Shown: positions 8,235 to 17,889 of the stretch, piece after piece
Position numbering within the stretch: position 1 is the stretch's first letter
Layout: the number at the start of each line of letters is the position of its first letter
Assembly: GCA_026169535.1 (NCBI GenBank)
Contig: JAPFCU010000079.1
Coordinates: forward strand, 124,001 to 188,000
DNA from: Blautia sp.
GTDB taxonomy: Bacteria; Bacillota; Clostridia; Lachnospirales; Lachnospiraceae
DNA length: 64,000 bases
Direction: 5' to 3'
Notes under the pieces: generated by a model
Database searches by the model: none
Told to the model about the DNA's origin: nothing
Seen by the model: the letters and a program-made list of their open reading frames with translations, nothing else
Translations under genes and position numbers: made by a program

Positions 8235-9170
8235 ATGAGGAAAAGGATGAAATGGTTTGTTGTTTCAGCAATTATGGCGGGAATGCTTCTATGGGGAGAA
8301 GCAAGCATTCCGATGGAAACGTTGGAGATTTATGCGGCAGCAGATCTTGAGGAAATTCCCTCATACACAGGAGAGCCATATGCAGTGGTGAATGATAATA
8401 TTCCAGAGTTTGCAGAGGAGGATTTTGAGAAAGAATCTTTTGAAATCTATAGTGAATTTGATGAGCTGGGAAGATGCGGAGCGGCATATGCAAATATCGG
8501 ACCAGATCTGATGCCCCGAAAGGAAAGAGGGAAAATAGGACAGGTTCGTCCATCCGGATGGCAGACTGTGAAATATGATTGTGTAGATGGAAAATACCTT
8601 TATAACAGATGTCATCTTATTGGTTATCAGCTTACGGCAGAAAATGCGAATAAGAAGAACCTTATAACGGGGACAAGATATATGAATGTAGAAGGGATGC
8701 TTCCTTTTGAAAATATGACAGCAGACTATATCCATGAAACTGGAAATCATGTGCTTTACAGGGCAACACCTTTGTATCGAGATGATGATCTGGTTGCTTC
8801 CGGAGTACAAATGGAGGCAAAATCTGTAGAAGATGACGGAGAAGGAATCTCTTTTAATGTTTATTGTTATAACGTACAGCCGGGGATTATGATTGATTAC
8901 AGTACAGGCGACAGCTGGGAGGAATCAGATCCGGAAACAGAAAAAGAAACTGTACTGTCAGAGTTTTCAGATGGAGAAATGCAGGAACAGGAGGAAGTGC
9001 AGGGGTATTATCAGGAGACGTATATCATTAACACAAATTCTCGGGTTTTTCATAAACCAAAATGCTCAAGTGTTAAGAGGATGAAGGAAAAAAACAAAAT
9101 GGAATGTACAGGAACCAGAGAAGAGATTCTTGACCAGGGGTATTCCCCGTGTAAAAACTGCAATCCCTAG
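8235..9170 (+). CDS. secreted DNA/RNA non-specific endonuclease
   Basis: The ATG at 8235 is chosen because it opens a clear signal peptide (MRKRMKW, then a hydrophobic core ending near AAA), with a purine-rich site upstream. The 311-residue protein carries a beta-beta-alpha-metal nuclease domain of the EndA type: the motif NRCHLIG places the general-base His at residue 127 and a metal-binding Asn follows near 139. The C-terminal 45 residues form a small Cys-containing domain (KPKCSS and CKNC), probably a zinc knuckle. It is likely exported and degrades nucleic acid outside the cell, for nutrition or defence. Confidence 0.9.
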   Translation: MRKRMKWFVVSAIMAGMLLWGEASIPMETLEIYAAADLEEIPSYTGEPYAVVNDNIPEFAEEDFEKESFEIYSEFDELGRCGAAYANIGPDLMPRKERGKIGQVRPSGWQTVKYDCVDGKYLYNRCHLIGYQLTAENANKKNLITGTRYMNVEGMLPFENMTADYIHETGNHVLYRATPLYRDDDLVASGVQMEAKSVEDDGEGISFNVYCYNVQPGIMIDYSTGDSWEESDPETEKETVLSEFSDGEMQEQEEVQGYYQETYIINTNSRVFHKPKCSSVKRMKEKNKMECTGTREEILDQGYSPCKNCNP

Positions 9171-9232
9171 AAAAAACTTTCTCGAAACTGGAGGTCATAA
9201 GAAAATCCGGTGAAAGTTTAGAAAAATTTTAT

Positions 9233-9261
9233 TTGAAAAAAATTGAGTTTTCTGGTATAGT
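9233..9261 (+). promoter_or_regulatory. promoter of the phospholipase C-like gene
   Basis: TTGAAA (9233-9238), a 17-bp spacer and TATAGT (9256-9261). Confidence 0.7.
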
Positions 9262-9309
9262 ATGCCTTGGTTGCAGTAAACGGTTTCTTTAAGAAAGAGA
9301 GCAAAAGTT

Positions 9310-9894
9310 TTGAGAAAAAAATCACATATATTACTGGCAAGATATCTGGCTGATCAGATGAAAGCTTCTGAAAGCCTGCAGTCACATAGAAAAGCATTTT
9401 GCCTTGGGAGTATCCTTCCGGATATCCGACCTTCTTTTGTAACAAAGAGACATGAGTTTTTTGGAACCTTTGATGAAGTACAGGAAAAACTGGAGGCTCT
9501 TGTGGAATATGGAACTGAGCAGTATAAGGAGAGAGTGTTCTGGCGCAGACTGGGAGAAATTTTTCATTATATTGCAGATTATTTTACATTTCCTCATAAC
9601 AAGACATTTACAGGTTCTTTAGTGCAGCATAACAGTTATGAAAAAGAGTTAAAGAACAGACTGAAAAGCTATATCAGAAACGGGGAAGCGGACAGATATA
9701 CAGATCCGGCTATTTCTTTTGGGAATTTCGGACAGATTATAGAATATATTAAGATGCAGCATGAGACGTATCTGAAAAAAGAAAGAAATATCACAGATGA
9801 TATCAGATACATCTTAAATGTGTGCGGCCAGGTGTTTCAGGGAGTATGCCAGCTTTGTACAGGCTTGACTCTGACACAGATGCCAGCCTTTTAA
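9310..9894 (+). CDS. zinc-dependent phospholipase C family protein
   Basis: This 194-residue protein begins at a TTG and carries the His/Asp pattern of the bacterial zinc phospholipase C/S1-P1 nuclease fold: an N-terminal His-containing segment, GSILPDI, a HEFFG motif and FHYIADYFTFPHN. Proteins of this kind are common in Lachnospiraceae; whether they hydrolyse phospholipids is not established. No signal peptide is visible, so it is probably cytoplasmic or exported by another route. The ribosome site is weak (a purine run about 10 nt upstream). Confidence 0.75.
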   Translation: MRKKSHILLARYLADQMKASESLQSHRKAFCLGSILPDIRPSFVTKRHEFFGTFDEVQEKLEALVEYGTEQYKERVFWRRLGEIFHYIADYFTFPHNKTFTGSLVQHNSYEKELKNRLKSYIRNGEADRYTDPAISFGNFGQIIEYIKMQHETYLKKERNITDDIRYILNVCGQVFQGVCQLCTGLTLTQMPAF

Positions 9895-9933
9895 ATTTAT
9901 ATAAGTATGAAAAAAATATGAATTTTATGCTAA

Positions 9934-9968
9934 AACCGCCGGGGTGTAAACTCCGGCGGTTGATTTTG
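9934..9968 (+). terminator. intrinsic terminator
   Basis: Stem AACCGCCGG (9934-9942) pairs perfectly with CCGGCGGTT (9953-9961), followed by a T-rich tail. Confidence 0.85.
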
Positions 9969-10083
9969 GAAAAACTGTGTGCTAAAATGAAAAAGGTTAT
10001 ATGTAAGCATTTAGCATCTAGGAAGGCATACCTTTATGTAGGGGAATAAAGATATGTTCTTAGAAGGGAGTTATTCTACCAGA

Positions 10084-12177
10084 ATGAAGAACAAATATCT
10101 TACAAAATATTTATGTATTACTTTGATATCAGCTACGGTTTTATCGACACCGGTATCTGTAATGGCAGACGGTGCTGAGGGAACCGCACTTTTGGATATT
10201 GGAGATGGAAGTTCACAGGAACCGGCAAAGCCTGAACCAACTGCAGTGCCGCTGCCGACAGTGGCACCTGCACCGACAACGGCGCCTGCTCCTACGGAAG
10301 CACCGGTACCGACTGCTGCGCCTGTTCCTACGGAAGCACCGGTTCCTACTACAGCTCCTGAGCCCACAGGGACACCGGAACCTGACGTGACGCCTGTGCC
10401 AAGTGTAACACCGGAACCAAGTACAACACCTGCACCGACCATAACACCGGAACCAAGTGTGACACCTATGCCGAGTGTAACGCCAGGACCTACGGGAACA
10501 CCAACCCCGACTCCTGATGATCAGACTGTAAAAAAACTGATTTACGAGATTGAACAGCTGTCAAAAGAAACACTTACATTGAAACATGAGCCGAAAGTAG
10601 AAGCTCTGCGTAAGGCATATGATAAGCTTGCAGAAGAACAGAAAAAATTTATAACGAATTATGAAAAGCTTGTACAGATGGAAAAGAGGATAGCAGAGCT
10701 TAAGGAAGAAAACAGCAATGCTGACAGTGAGCAGCCGGATATTTCTGATGGAACAGAACCGGGACGGGAAGGTACTCCTGTGTATTACAGCAGTATGGTA
10801 GCGAATCTGCATGCCGGCCGTGAATTCTATCTGGATAGTCTGAAAAATAATTATCAGCTTTCTTTTTCTGAAGATTTTTCTTCTGTAATGGATGAGATAG
10901 AAAAAGAATATAAAGAAAAAAACAAACTTACGGATTCCAGTGATTCACGAAGCAATAAACTGACTGCTTCTTCAGATTCACTTCTTGTAAGAAACTGGCA
11001 GGATATTCTTGCTGTTTATGTATATGAAAAAAGTCAGGAAGGCGTGACAGAATTCAACCTTGATAGCAGTGCGAAAAATGATCTTGCAGAAATCTTTGCA
11101 GAACTGAATCCGCTTATAAGAGATGAAAAACAACCGTCACATGTTTCTTACGGAAATTATCATATCAATCATTACATAAAAGAAAATAAGATTAAACAGG
11201 AAGACAGGGCAATCCTGAAAAAATATGTAGAGACAGACTGTAAACTTTTGTGTGCTGTTGTTACGGACGCAAAAGGATTTGTGCGCCAGAGTGTGGGAGA
11301 AAATGTGTCGGAGGAACGAGTAAACGTTATTACGGCAGCCTATTCTCTTGTAGGAGAAGTCGGTTATTTCTGGGGCGGTAAATCAACAGTAATCGGTAAA
11401 GACTCCAGCTGGGGGAGTGCGGAAAAAGTATCTGCAGAGGGCAGTCCGAGTACAGGAACAGTAAGGGCTTACGGACTGGACTGCAGTGGTTTTGTTACCT
11501 GGGCGGTGATTAATGGCTATCTGGATCAGAATATGCAGGAAACGATTGGTGACGGGACATCTGCTCAATGGCTGAATGCCAATGTGGTAAGTGAGCAGGA
11601 TGCACAGCCGGGAGACCTGGTATTCCAAAGCGGGCCGGAGGCAGGAAGCAATAATCATGTAGGTATTATCTGCGGTCAGACGGATGCGGGAGACTGGATC
11701 GCAGTTCACTGTTCTTCCAGCAAAAATGGTGTAACAGTGGGTGAAGCATATGGTGCAAGTTTCCGGTACATCCGACAGCCTGATTTTTATCCTACAGAAG
11801 AAGAACTGGCACAGATGCTCAGCGATGGATCTTCAGCAGACAATTCAGAAGTTCCGGATGATTTTACACCAGCACAGGGAGCAGATACGGAATTAACTTC
11901 CGGAAGTTCTCAGGAGAACGAAGCTGGTACGGAAGCTTTGGAATCAGAAGAAATTTTTGTTTCCGGTGACGAAGATGACGATGTTATTGTTACTTTTGAG
12001 GATGCTGCAGATGACAGCAATGCTGCTCTTTCTGACGGCAGTGGGGACAATGGAAATGTAGAAGTGACAGATACTTTGCAGGCAATTCTTGACCAGAATG
12101 CTTCTGTTTATGGAACTTCGGAAATTCTTCCGGGAAAACCAGAAACAGATGACATTGAGATTGTGTTCAGTGACTGA
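10084..12177 (+). CDS. secreted NlpC/P60 cysteine peptidase with PT-rich region
   Basis: The ATG at 10084 is preferred over the one at 10054 because it gives a clean signal peptide (KNKYLTKYL, then a hydrophobic core to MADG) and has GAAGGGAG upstream. The 697-residue protein continues with a Pro/Thr repeat region (about 40-150), a helical segment, a middle domain of unknown type, and an NlpC/P60 domain with the triad Cys467 (GLDCSGF), His525 (NNHVGI) and His542 (AVHCSS). The C-terminal 120 residues are acidic and Ser-rich. It should cleave peptidoglycan stem peptides outside the cell. Confidence 0.92.
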   Translation: MKNKYLTKYLCITLISATVLSTPVSVMADGAEGTALLDIGDGSSQEPAKPEPTAVPLPTVAPAPTTAPAPTEAPVPTAAPVPTEAPVPTTAPEPTGTPEPDVTPVPSVTPEPSTTPAPTITPEPSVTPMPSVTPGPTGTPTPTPDDQTVKKLIYEIEQLSKETLTLKHEPKVEALRKAYDKLAEEQKKFITNYEKLVQMEKRIAELKEENSNADSEQPDISDGTEPGREGTPVYYSSMVANLHAGREFYLDSLKNNYQLSFSEDFSSVMDEIEKEYKEKNKLTDSSDSRSNKLTASSDSLLVRNWQDILAVYVYEKSQEGVTEFNLDSSAKNDLAEIFAELNPLIRDEKQPSHVSYGNYHINHYIKENKIKQEDRAILKKYVETDCKLLCAVVTDAKGFVRQSVGENVSEERVNVITAAYSLVGEVGYFWGGKSTVIGKDSSWGSAEKVSAEGSPSTGTVRAYGLDCSGFVTWAVINGYLDQNMQETIGDGTSAQWLNANVVSEQDAQPGDLVFQSGPEAGSNNHVGIICGQTDAGDWIAVHCSSSKNGVTVGEAYGASFRYIRQPDFYPTEEELAQMLSDGSSADNSEVPDDFTPAQGADTELTSGSSQENEAGTEALESEEIFVSGDEDDDVIVTFEDAADDSNAALSDGSGDNGNVEVTDTLQAILDQNASVYGTSEILPGKPETDDIEIVFSD

Positions 12178-12203
12178 TCACAGATATCTATAGAGATAAA
12201 AAT

Positions 12204-12246
12204 ATGCCCATGCGGATTGGAATACGGCCGCATGGGCATGATTTTT
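12204..12246 (+). terminator. intrinsic terminator after the NlpC/P60 gene
   Basis: A perfect 12-bp stem (12204-12215 with 12228-12239) and a run of five T. Confidence 0.9.
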
Positions 12247-12262
12247 CAAAAAGGAGAATCGG

Positions 12263-13495
12263 ATGAAGAGAAAACGATTTCCGAGTAAAGGATTCTTGAT
12301 TCTTATTTTGCTCCTGGCAGTTTTATGTTTTGCATCTTATTGTATACAGAGGGATAAATGGGTTGGAGAAGATGGAAATTCGGTCCTGAATTTTGCAGAA
12401 GCATTGTTAAATCCGGAACCGGAAGAAATGCAGAAGCTTAGAAAACAGAACATTGCACAGATGGATGAGGGACATCAGGAATACTATTTTTCTCTTTTGT
12501 CTGACAAAGAGAAAAGAGTGTACAGAGAAATGCTTCAGGGGATTCGGCAGCGGAAAGAAGAAATTTATCTGACCACAGCAGATGAAGCTCTGGTTGATAA
12601 AGTCTATCATGGAATACTGAAAGATCATCCGGAACTGTTTTGGATTCATAATCGTCAGCCGGTTTATCGGACTTCATATCCGGGAAAAGATTACTGCAGT
12701 TTTTCGCCGGGGTATACATATACTGAACAGGAGATGCAGGAAATTCAGCAGTCAATGGAGGCTGCGTTTCAGGAAATTTGTACACAAACCACAGGTATGA
12801 CAAATGATTATGAAAAGATCAAAGAAGTATATACTTACCTGATCGATACTGTAGATTATGTCTCTACAGAGGATGATCAGAATATTGCAGGAGTGTTCTG
12901 GAAAAAACAGGCGGTTTGTGCCGGGTATGCAAGGGCAGTTCAGTATATTTTGGAAAGACTTGGTATCCCTTGTATCTATGTGGAAGGAGATACAGCCGGA
13001 AGTACAGAGGGGCATGCATGGAATATTGTACGTCTTGACGGAAAATATTATTACGTAGATGCTACTAATGGAGACCAGCCGGAGTTTTTGGAAGGAGATG
13101 CAGTGGAACTGCTGGAACATAAGACCACCATGTATGATTATTTATGTCCTTTTCCAGAAGAGTATGAACGTATATATACAGCATCATCGGAATTTCCTGT
13201 GCCGGAGTGCACAGCAACTGACAAAAATTTTTATGTTTTAAATCAGGGATGTTTTGAGGATTATGACAGACAGGCTCTTTATGAATACTGTCAGATGCGT
13301 CTGGATAATGGTGCAGCAGTGGTTCGGTTTAAATTCAGCAGTCAGGAGGCGTATAATGAAGCTTACAGGGAATGGATCCAGGAAAGTTATATTAATCATA
13401 TAGCTGAATATTACCTTCAAATTTACGGGATTAGTTCAGTGGAATATCATTATGGGCTTCTTGAAAATATGAAGACCATGTATTTTATGTTTTGA
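12263..13495 (+). CDS. transglutaminase-like domain protein, membrane-anchored
   Basis: An AAGGAG site precedes the ATG. The 410-residue product has one N-terminal hydrophobic segment (about 8-24) and a transglutaminase-like (papain-fold) domain with the triad Cys219 (VCAGYA), His251 (GHAWN) and Asp266 (YYVDATNGD). The flanking regions are helical and Tyr-rich. Such proteins in clostridia are thought to act on wall or surface proteins as proteases or amidases, but the substrate is unknown. The stop overlaps the reading frame of the next gene, with which it is probably co-transcribed. Confidence 0.88.
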   Translation: MKRKRFPSKGFLILILLLAVLCFASYCIQRDKWVGEDGNSVLNFAEALLNPEPEEMQKLRKQNIAQMDEGHQEYYFSLLSDKEKRVYREMLQGIRQRKEEIYLTTADEALVDKVYHGILKDHPELFWIHNRQPVYRTSYPGKDYCSFSPGYTYTEQEMQEIQQSMEAAFQEICTQTTGMTNDYEKIKEVYTYLIDTVDYVSTEDDQNIAGVFWKKQAVCAGYARAVQYILERLGIPCIYVEGDTAGSTEGHAWNIVRLDGKYYYVDATNGDQPEFLEGDAVELLEHKTTMYDYLCPFPEEYERIYTASSEFPVPECTATDKNFYVLNQGCFEDYDRQALYEYCQMRLDNGAAVVRFKFSSQEAYNEAYREWIQESYINHIAEYYLQIYGISSVEYHYGLLENMKTMYFMF

Positions 13496-13521
13496 TTTTA
13501 TGTGTGATGGAGGAAAAGAGT

Positions 13522-14787
13522 ATGAATGCTATTCTGGATATCTTGCTTCGAGGTATGGATATTATAGAAAGACTTCGAACATCATCTGCTTTAACGGATA
13601 TTCAGATGATTATATTTGGAGTTTTGCTGGTGTTTGGTGTGATAAACTGTATTTTGGGGTATCGTCTGCTGCGGTTTTGGATGATGCTGTTTGGATTTGC
13701 GATAGGAGCGGGGCTGGGGTATGGAGCTTCGTTTTTAATGGGAATATGGGATACGACTATGCAGCTGGCAGTGTCAGCAGGAGTAGGCGTGGTTCTGGCG
13801 ATCATTGTGTTTATAAGCTATAAAGCCGGCATTTTTGTAATGGGTGCAGGTCTTGGATTGGGCATTGCTGTCTATGTGCTGCATCCGACTACTTCTCTGA
13901 TGTTTTTTGTGTGTCTGCTTGCAGGCGTAGGGATCGGAAGTCTTGCAATAAAGTGGGCAAGGGAAGTGATTATTACCGGAACAAGTCTCCTGGGAGGAGC
14001 TATGGCAGGTATGGCTCTGGCGAAACTGGGAGGACTTGCGGAATTTCCTTATGGGATTGGACTTAGTGCAGCATTTGCGGCATTGGGAATGCTGATCCAG
14101 TTTGCTACAAATAAGAAGAAATACATAGATGAGTATGAAGAAGAGGAAGAATATGTGAAACCTGTAAAGAAAAAGGTGAAAAAGTCTGTGGAAAAAGAAT
14201 ATGCAGACGACTTTGTTTACAGAGAGCCTTTGAGAAAAACGGAACCTCGTCCCAGAGGAAATTCTTCCCGGAGAGAAAGGCCTGTGGATATTCAAGTTGG
14301 TGAGGAGCATCCAAGGCGTGGAGAATATTATGGACTTGATTCAGATAAAACGATTATTTATCGTCCGCGTAAAAAATCAGAACCAGAATTTGATCTTCCG
14401 TTGGATTCTTATGCATATGATGACTCTTATGGAAGAAGACCCTATCCAAAAAATTCATCTAAGAAGAAAACCTATATGGTCAGGGTGGAAAATCCGGATT
14501 TTTCAGGCAGGGAAGAATGGAGAGGAAGCCGGAACGATCATTCTTCAGACAGTCATCGAAAAAACTCTTTTTATGCAGATCTGTATGATGAAGATTTCCG
14601 CGATAATGAGGAGTTTTATGATGATGCGGATTTATATGACGAGCTGGATCCTATTGACGAAGATGAACTGGATGAAGAGATTATAAGAGAAATGATGGAA
14701 GAAGAAGACAGAGAAAGTATTCTCCCATGGAAAAAGCATGGAGAGAAAAATTTTCGGAAAGAAGGACGCAATGGCAAAAGAGGCTAA
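13522..14787 (+). CDS. DUF4203/TMEM198-like membrane protein with charged tail
   Basis: The ATG at 13522 has GGAGG at the right distance; a slightly longer frame starting at 13492 lacks one. About seven hydrophobic, Gly-rich segments (residues 20-210) resemble the DUF4203 membrane domain. From about residue 215 a 200-residue hydrophilic tail follows: first Lys/Glu-rich, then Arg/Tyr-rich, then strongly acidic. The tail is presumably cytoplasmic and disordered. Function unknown. Its end overlaps the start of the YbaK-type gene by 17 nt, indicating translational coupling. Confidence 0.8.
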   Translation: MNAILDILLRGMDIIERLRTSSALTDIQMIIFGVLLVFGVINCILGYRLLRFWMMLFGFAIGAGLGYGASFLMGIWDTTMQLAVSAGVGVVLAIIVFISYKAGIFVMGAGLGLGIAVYVLHPTTSLMFFVCLLAGVGIGSLAIKWAREVIITGTSLLGGAMAGMALAKLGGLAEFPYGIGLSAAFAALGMLIQFATNKKKYIDEYEEEEEYVKPVKKKVKKSVEKEYADDFVYREPLRKTEPRPRGNSSRRERPVDIQVGEEHPRRGEYYGLDSDKTIIYRPRKKSEPEFDLPLDSYAYDDSYGRRPYPKNSSKKKTYMVRVENPDFSGREEWRGSRNDHSSDSHRKNSFYADLYDEDFRDNEEFYDDADLYDELDPIDEDELDEEIIREMMEEEDRESILPWKKHGEKNFRKEGRNGKRG

Positions 14788-15247
14788 AACAAATGCTATG
14801 AGATTACTGGATCGAAAGAAGGTGCCCTATGAGGCTTTTCCTTATGAGTGTGACGAATTTATTGATGGATGTCACAGTGCAGATCTTATTGGTGCACCCT
14901 ATGAACAGTCCTTTAAGACCCTTGTAATGGAGGGAAAAAGCGGTGCTTATTATGTGTTTGTGGTACCTATTGAAAAAGAAGTAGACAGGAAAGCTGCAGC
15001 CAGAGCAGTGGGAGAAAAGTCAGTAGATATGATCCATGTGAAAGATATCCTGAAGATTACGGGATATGTAAGAGGGGGCTGCAGTCCTTTGGGAATGAAA
15101 AAACAGTATCCGGTGATCTTTGATTCTTCGGCAGAGCAGTTTCAGGAAATATATGTCAGCGGAGGAAGAATTGGTCTGACTCTGAAGGTTCCTATAGAAA
15201 AATTATTGGAAGTTACAAATGGAAAAACAGCAGACATCACAGTTTGA
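14771..15247 (+). CDS. aminoacyl-tRNA deacylase, YbaK/EbsC family
   Basis: The 158-residue product is a single YbaK domain, the fold of Cys-tRNA(Pro) deacylases that hydrolyse mischarged tRNA. Visible motifs are KTNAMRLLD at the N-terminus, FKTLVM, the conserved Lys-rich stretch after VVP, and YVRGGCSPLGMKK, a hallmark of YbaK. The ATG at 14771, inside the end of the previous gene, is chosen for the AAGGA-type site and the MAKEAKTNAM start typical of the family. Its stop codon lies inside the terminator stem. Confidence 0.93.
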   Translation: MAKEAKTNAMRLLDRKKVPYEAFPYECDEFIDGCHSADLIGAPYEQSFKTLVMEGKSGAYYVFVVPIEKEVDRKAAARAVGEKSVDMIHVKDILKITGYVRGGCSPLGMKKQYPVIFDSSAEQFQEIYVSGGRIGLTLKVPIEKLLEVTNGKTADITV

Positions 15248-15266
15248 GTGGTGTCTGCTGTTTTTT
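15223..15266 (+). terminator. intrinsic terminator overlapping the ybaK-type stop codon
   Basis: A 13-bp stem (15228-15240 with 15248-15260, one G-U) has the TGA stop in its loop and is followed by six T. The 5' A run also makes it usable from the other strand. Confidence 0.88.
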
Positions 15267-15302
15267 GGACTTCAGCACGGACTGGTCTGTCTGTACTGAA
15301 TA

Positions 15303-16943
15303 TCAGTTGTCGTTTGCGTCATCCTCATTCATAGTATAAACATGACGTTTCTTGGCCATTTCATCGCTTGCCAGATATTCGTCATAGGTAGTGATTTTAT
15401 CGATCAGCTTACCGTCAGGAAGGATTTCCATGATACGGTTAGCTGTAGTCTGCACAAACTGGTGATCGTGGGAAGTGAAAAGAATAACTCCCGGGAATTT
15501 GATCAAACCGTTGTTTAAAGCTGTGATTGATTCCATGTCCAGATGGTTGGTAGGCTCGTCAAGAAGAAGAATGTTGGCTCCGGAGATCATCATCTTGGAG
15601 AGGAGACAACGGACTTTTTCTCCACCGGAAAGAACTCTGACACGTTTTACACCGTCTTCTCCAGGGAAGAGCATACGTCCAAGGAAACCGCGGACATAAG
15701 TAGCATCTTTGATCTCGGAATATTGTGTCAGCCAGTCTGTAATTGTTAAATCATTATCAAATTCGGCTGTGTTATCCTTTGGAAAATATGCCTGAGAAGT
15801 TGTAACACCCCATTTATAATTTCCTTCGTCCGGCTCCATTTCGCCCATAAGGATTTTGAAGAAGGTGGTGATAGCCTGTTCGTTTGCTCCTACAAAGGCA
15901 ACTTTATCGTCATGTCCAAGGGTAAAGGAAATATTGTCCAGGACTTTTACGCCGTCAATAGTTTTAGAAAGGTTTTCTACCATAAGTACTTCGTTTCCAA
16001 TCTCACGGTTAGGACGGAAGTCGATGTATGGATATTTACGGCTGGAAGGACGCATTTCATCCAATTGAATTTTTTCAAGTGCACGTTTTCGGGAAGTTGC
16101 CTGTTTGGATTTGGAGGCATTGGCACTGAAACGGGAGATAAATTCCTGGAGTTCTTTGATTTTTTCTTCTTTTTTCTTGTTTGCTTCTTTCATCTGCTTG
16201 ATCAGAAGCTGACTGGATTCGAACCAGAAATCGTAGTTTCCGGCATAAAGCTGAATCTTTCCATAGTCAATGTCGGCAGTATGGGTGCAGACTTTGTTAA
16301 GGAAATATCGGTCATGGGATACTACAATGATAGTGTTTTCAAAATTAATCAGGAATTCTTCCAGCCATTCGATAGCCGGGAGATCCAGATGGTTGGTAGG
16401 CTCGTCAAGGAGAAGGATATCAGGATTTCCAAAAAGAGCCTGTGCAAGAAGAACTTTTACCTTCTGGCTTCCGGTAAGTTCTGACATTAAAGTATAGTGA
16501 AGATCAGTTTCGATGCCAAGACCGTTAAGAAGGGTTGCGGCATCGGATTCCGCCTCCCATCCGTTCATCTCTGCAAATTCACCTTCCAGTTCACTTGCGC
16601 GGATGCCGTCTTCGTCTGTAAAGTCTTCCTTGGCATAAATGGCTTCTTTTTCTTTCATGATATCATACAGTCTTGCGTTTCCCATGATGACTGTATCAAG
16701 TACAGGATAAGTGTCATACTTGAAATGATCCTGCTGCAGGAAAGAAAGTCTCTGACCTGGAGTGATGACGATATCTCCGTTGGTGGGCTCAAGCTGACCG
16801 GAAAGGATTTTAAGGAAGGTGGATTTTCCGGCGCCGTTAGCGCCGATGAGACCGTAACAGTTTCCCTCTGTAAATTTGATGTTTACATCTTCAAACAGAG
16901 CTTTTTTACCAACTCTCAGTGTGATGTTATTTGCTGAAATCAT
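15303..16943 (-). CDS. ABC-F family ATPase (YkpA/YbiT type)
   Basis: The 546-residue protein has two ABC ATPase domains and no membrane spans, the ABC-F layout; such proteins act on the ribosome. The first domain has a normal Walker A (GANGAGKST, 34-42), an LTGSQ signature and LLLDEPTNHLD. In the second domain the Walker A position reads GANEQAITT, so the Gly-Lys pair is replaced and Ile358 sits where Lys is expected, while its LSGGEK signature and DEPTNHLD Walker B remain. An arm-like linker rich in Lys and Glu lies at about 240-300. The length and second-domain features fit the YkpA/YbiT subgroup rather than antibiotic-resistance ABC-F types. Confidence 0.9.
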   Translation of the reverse strand: MISANNITLRVGKKALFEDVNIKFTEGNCYGLIGANGAGKSTFLKILSGQLEPTNGDIVITPGQRLSFLQQDHFKYDTYPVLDTVIMGNARLYDIMKEKEAIYAKEDFTDEDGIRASELEGEFAEMNGWEAESDAATLLNGLGIETDLHYTLMSELTGSQKVKVLLAQALFGNPDILLLDEPTNHLDLPAIEWLEEFLINFENTIIVVSHDRYFLNKVCTHTADIDYGKIQLYAGNYDFWFESSQLLIKQMKEANKKKEEKIKELQEFISRFSANASKSKQATSRKRALEKIQLDEMRPSSRKYPYIDFRPNREIGNEVLMVENLSKTIDGVKVLDNISFTLGHDDKVAFVGANEQAITTFFKILMGEMEPDEGNYKWGVTTSQAYFPKDNTAEFDNDLTITDWLTQYSEIKDATYVRGFLGRMLFPGEDGVKRVRVLSGGEKVRCLLSKMMISGANILLLDEPTNHLDMESITALNNGLIKFPGVILFTSHDHQFVQTTANRIMEILPDGKLIDKITTYDEYLASDEMAKKRHVYTMNEDDANDN

Positions 16944-17052
16944 AAGGTACCTCTTTTCTTCATTATGGTTTCGTTGATGTTTTTATATAATGCTGTTTTT
17001 GCAGCTCATTCCCATTGTACCTTAAAGTGTGGATTTTGCAAGCCTTATTTTC

Positions 17053-17081
17053 TTGAAAAATAAAAGAGATACTGCTATAAT
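17053..17081 (+). promoter_or_regulatory. promoter of the ccdA-like gene
   Basis: TTGAAA (17053-17058), 17-bp spacer, TATAAT (17076-17081). Confidence 0.8.
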
Positions 17082-17149
17082 CATCTTTCAAAAGGAAATG
17101 AACGAGAAAAATACAGATTCATTATTATAAAGAAGGGAGTTTGTTGTAC

Positions 17150-17839
17150 ATGACGGAAATTATAAATACACTTACTGAGCTGATGACAGAAAACCTCTGG
17201 GCGGCTCCGCTGTTAAGCCTGGCAGCAGGGATACTAACCTCCTTTACTCCGTGTTCCCTGGCGTCAGTTCCTATGCTTTTGGCATGTGTAGGTGCAGTGA
17301 ATGCTGACCGTAAAAAGGCGGTGCGTCTTTCTCTTTCCATGGCAGCCGGTATGGCTGTGACTTTTGGAATATTTGGTTCGGCAGCCTCTTTCATCGGGCA
17401 TCTTCTGCATGAGGCAGGACACTGGTGGACATTTTTGATGGGGATTCTAATGATCTTTATGTCTCTGCAGGTTTTTGGGATAGTAAATATCATACCTCAT
17501 ATCCATATGTCAGAACATATGACAAAAAAAGGATATGCAGGGGCATTTCTGACCGGAGCTGTCGGAGGTGTTTTTGCTTCTCACTGTGCAATTCCGGTTA
17601 TGGTTGCGCTTTTGGCGTTAGTAGCCAGACTGGGAAGAAATGCCTGGTGGGGAGTATTTCTGATGGTACTTTATGCATTGGGGCACAGCGTGCTTTTAGT
17701 AGGCACCGGGATCGGCTATAGTTATGTAGACCGTTTGATCAAAAATCCGGCCTATGCGTCAGTTGGTGTATGGCTTAGACGTATACTTGGTATTCTGATC
17801 CTGCTTTTTGGACTTTTGTTGATATTTGCAGAAAAATAA
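17150..17839 (+). CDS. CcdA/DsbD-type membrane thiol-disulfide transporter
   Basis: The ATG at 17150 lies 10 nt after AAGGGAG. The 229-residue protein has six hydrophobic helices. Two conserved half-sites that carry the redox cysteines of CcdA are visible: SFTPCSLASVP in helix 1 and FASHCAIPV in helix 4. CcdA moves reducing equivalents from cytoplasmic thioredoxin across the membrane. No cytochrome c maturation gene or extracytoplasmic thioredoxin is adjacent, so the receiving partner is not known. It is followed by the Rrf2 regulator with its own promoter. Confidence 0.9.
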   Translation: MTEIINTLTELMTENLWAAPLLSLAAGILTSFTPCSLASVPMLLACVGAVNADRKKAVRLSLSMAAGMAVTFGIFGSAASFIGHLLHEAGHWWTFLMGILMIFMSLQVFGIVNIIPHIHMSEHMTKKGYAGAFLTGAVGGVFASHCAIPVMVALLALVARLGRNAWWGVFLMVLYALGHSVLLVGTGIGYSYVDRLIKNPAYASVGVWLRRILGILILLFGLLLIFAEK

Positions 17840-17860
17840 TGATGATTATTCAAAAAAATG

Positions 17861-17889
17861 TTGTATTTTTACAAGGCTGTTGTTATAAT
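17861..17889 (+). promoter_or_regulatory. promoter of the Rrf2 regulator gene
   Basis: TTGTAT (17861-17866), 17-bp spacer, TATAAT (17884-17889). It implies a leader of about 125 nt before the ATG at 18021. Confidence 0.75.

Noticed and set aside
10071-10442. Minus-strand frame of 123 codons rich in Gly, Val and Ser
   Set aside because: It is the mirror of the Pro/Thr repeat of the NlpC/P60 gene and has no ribosome site.
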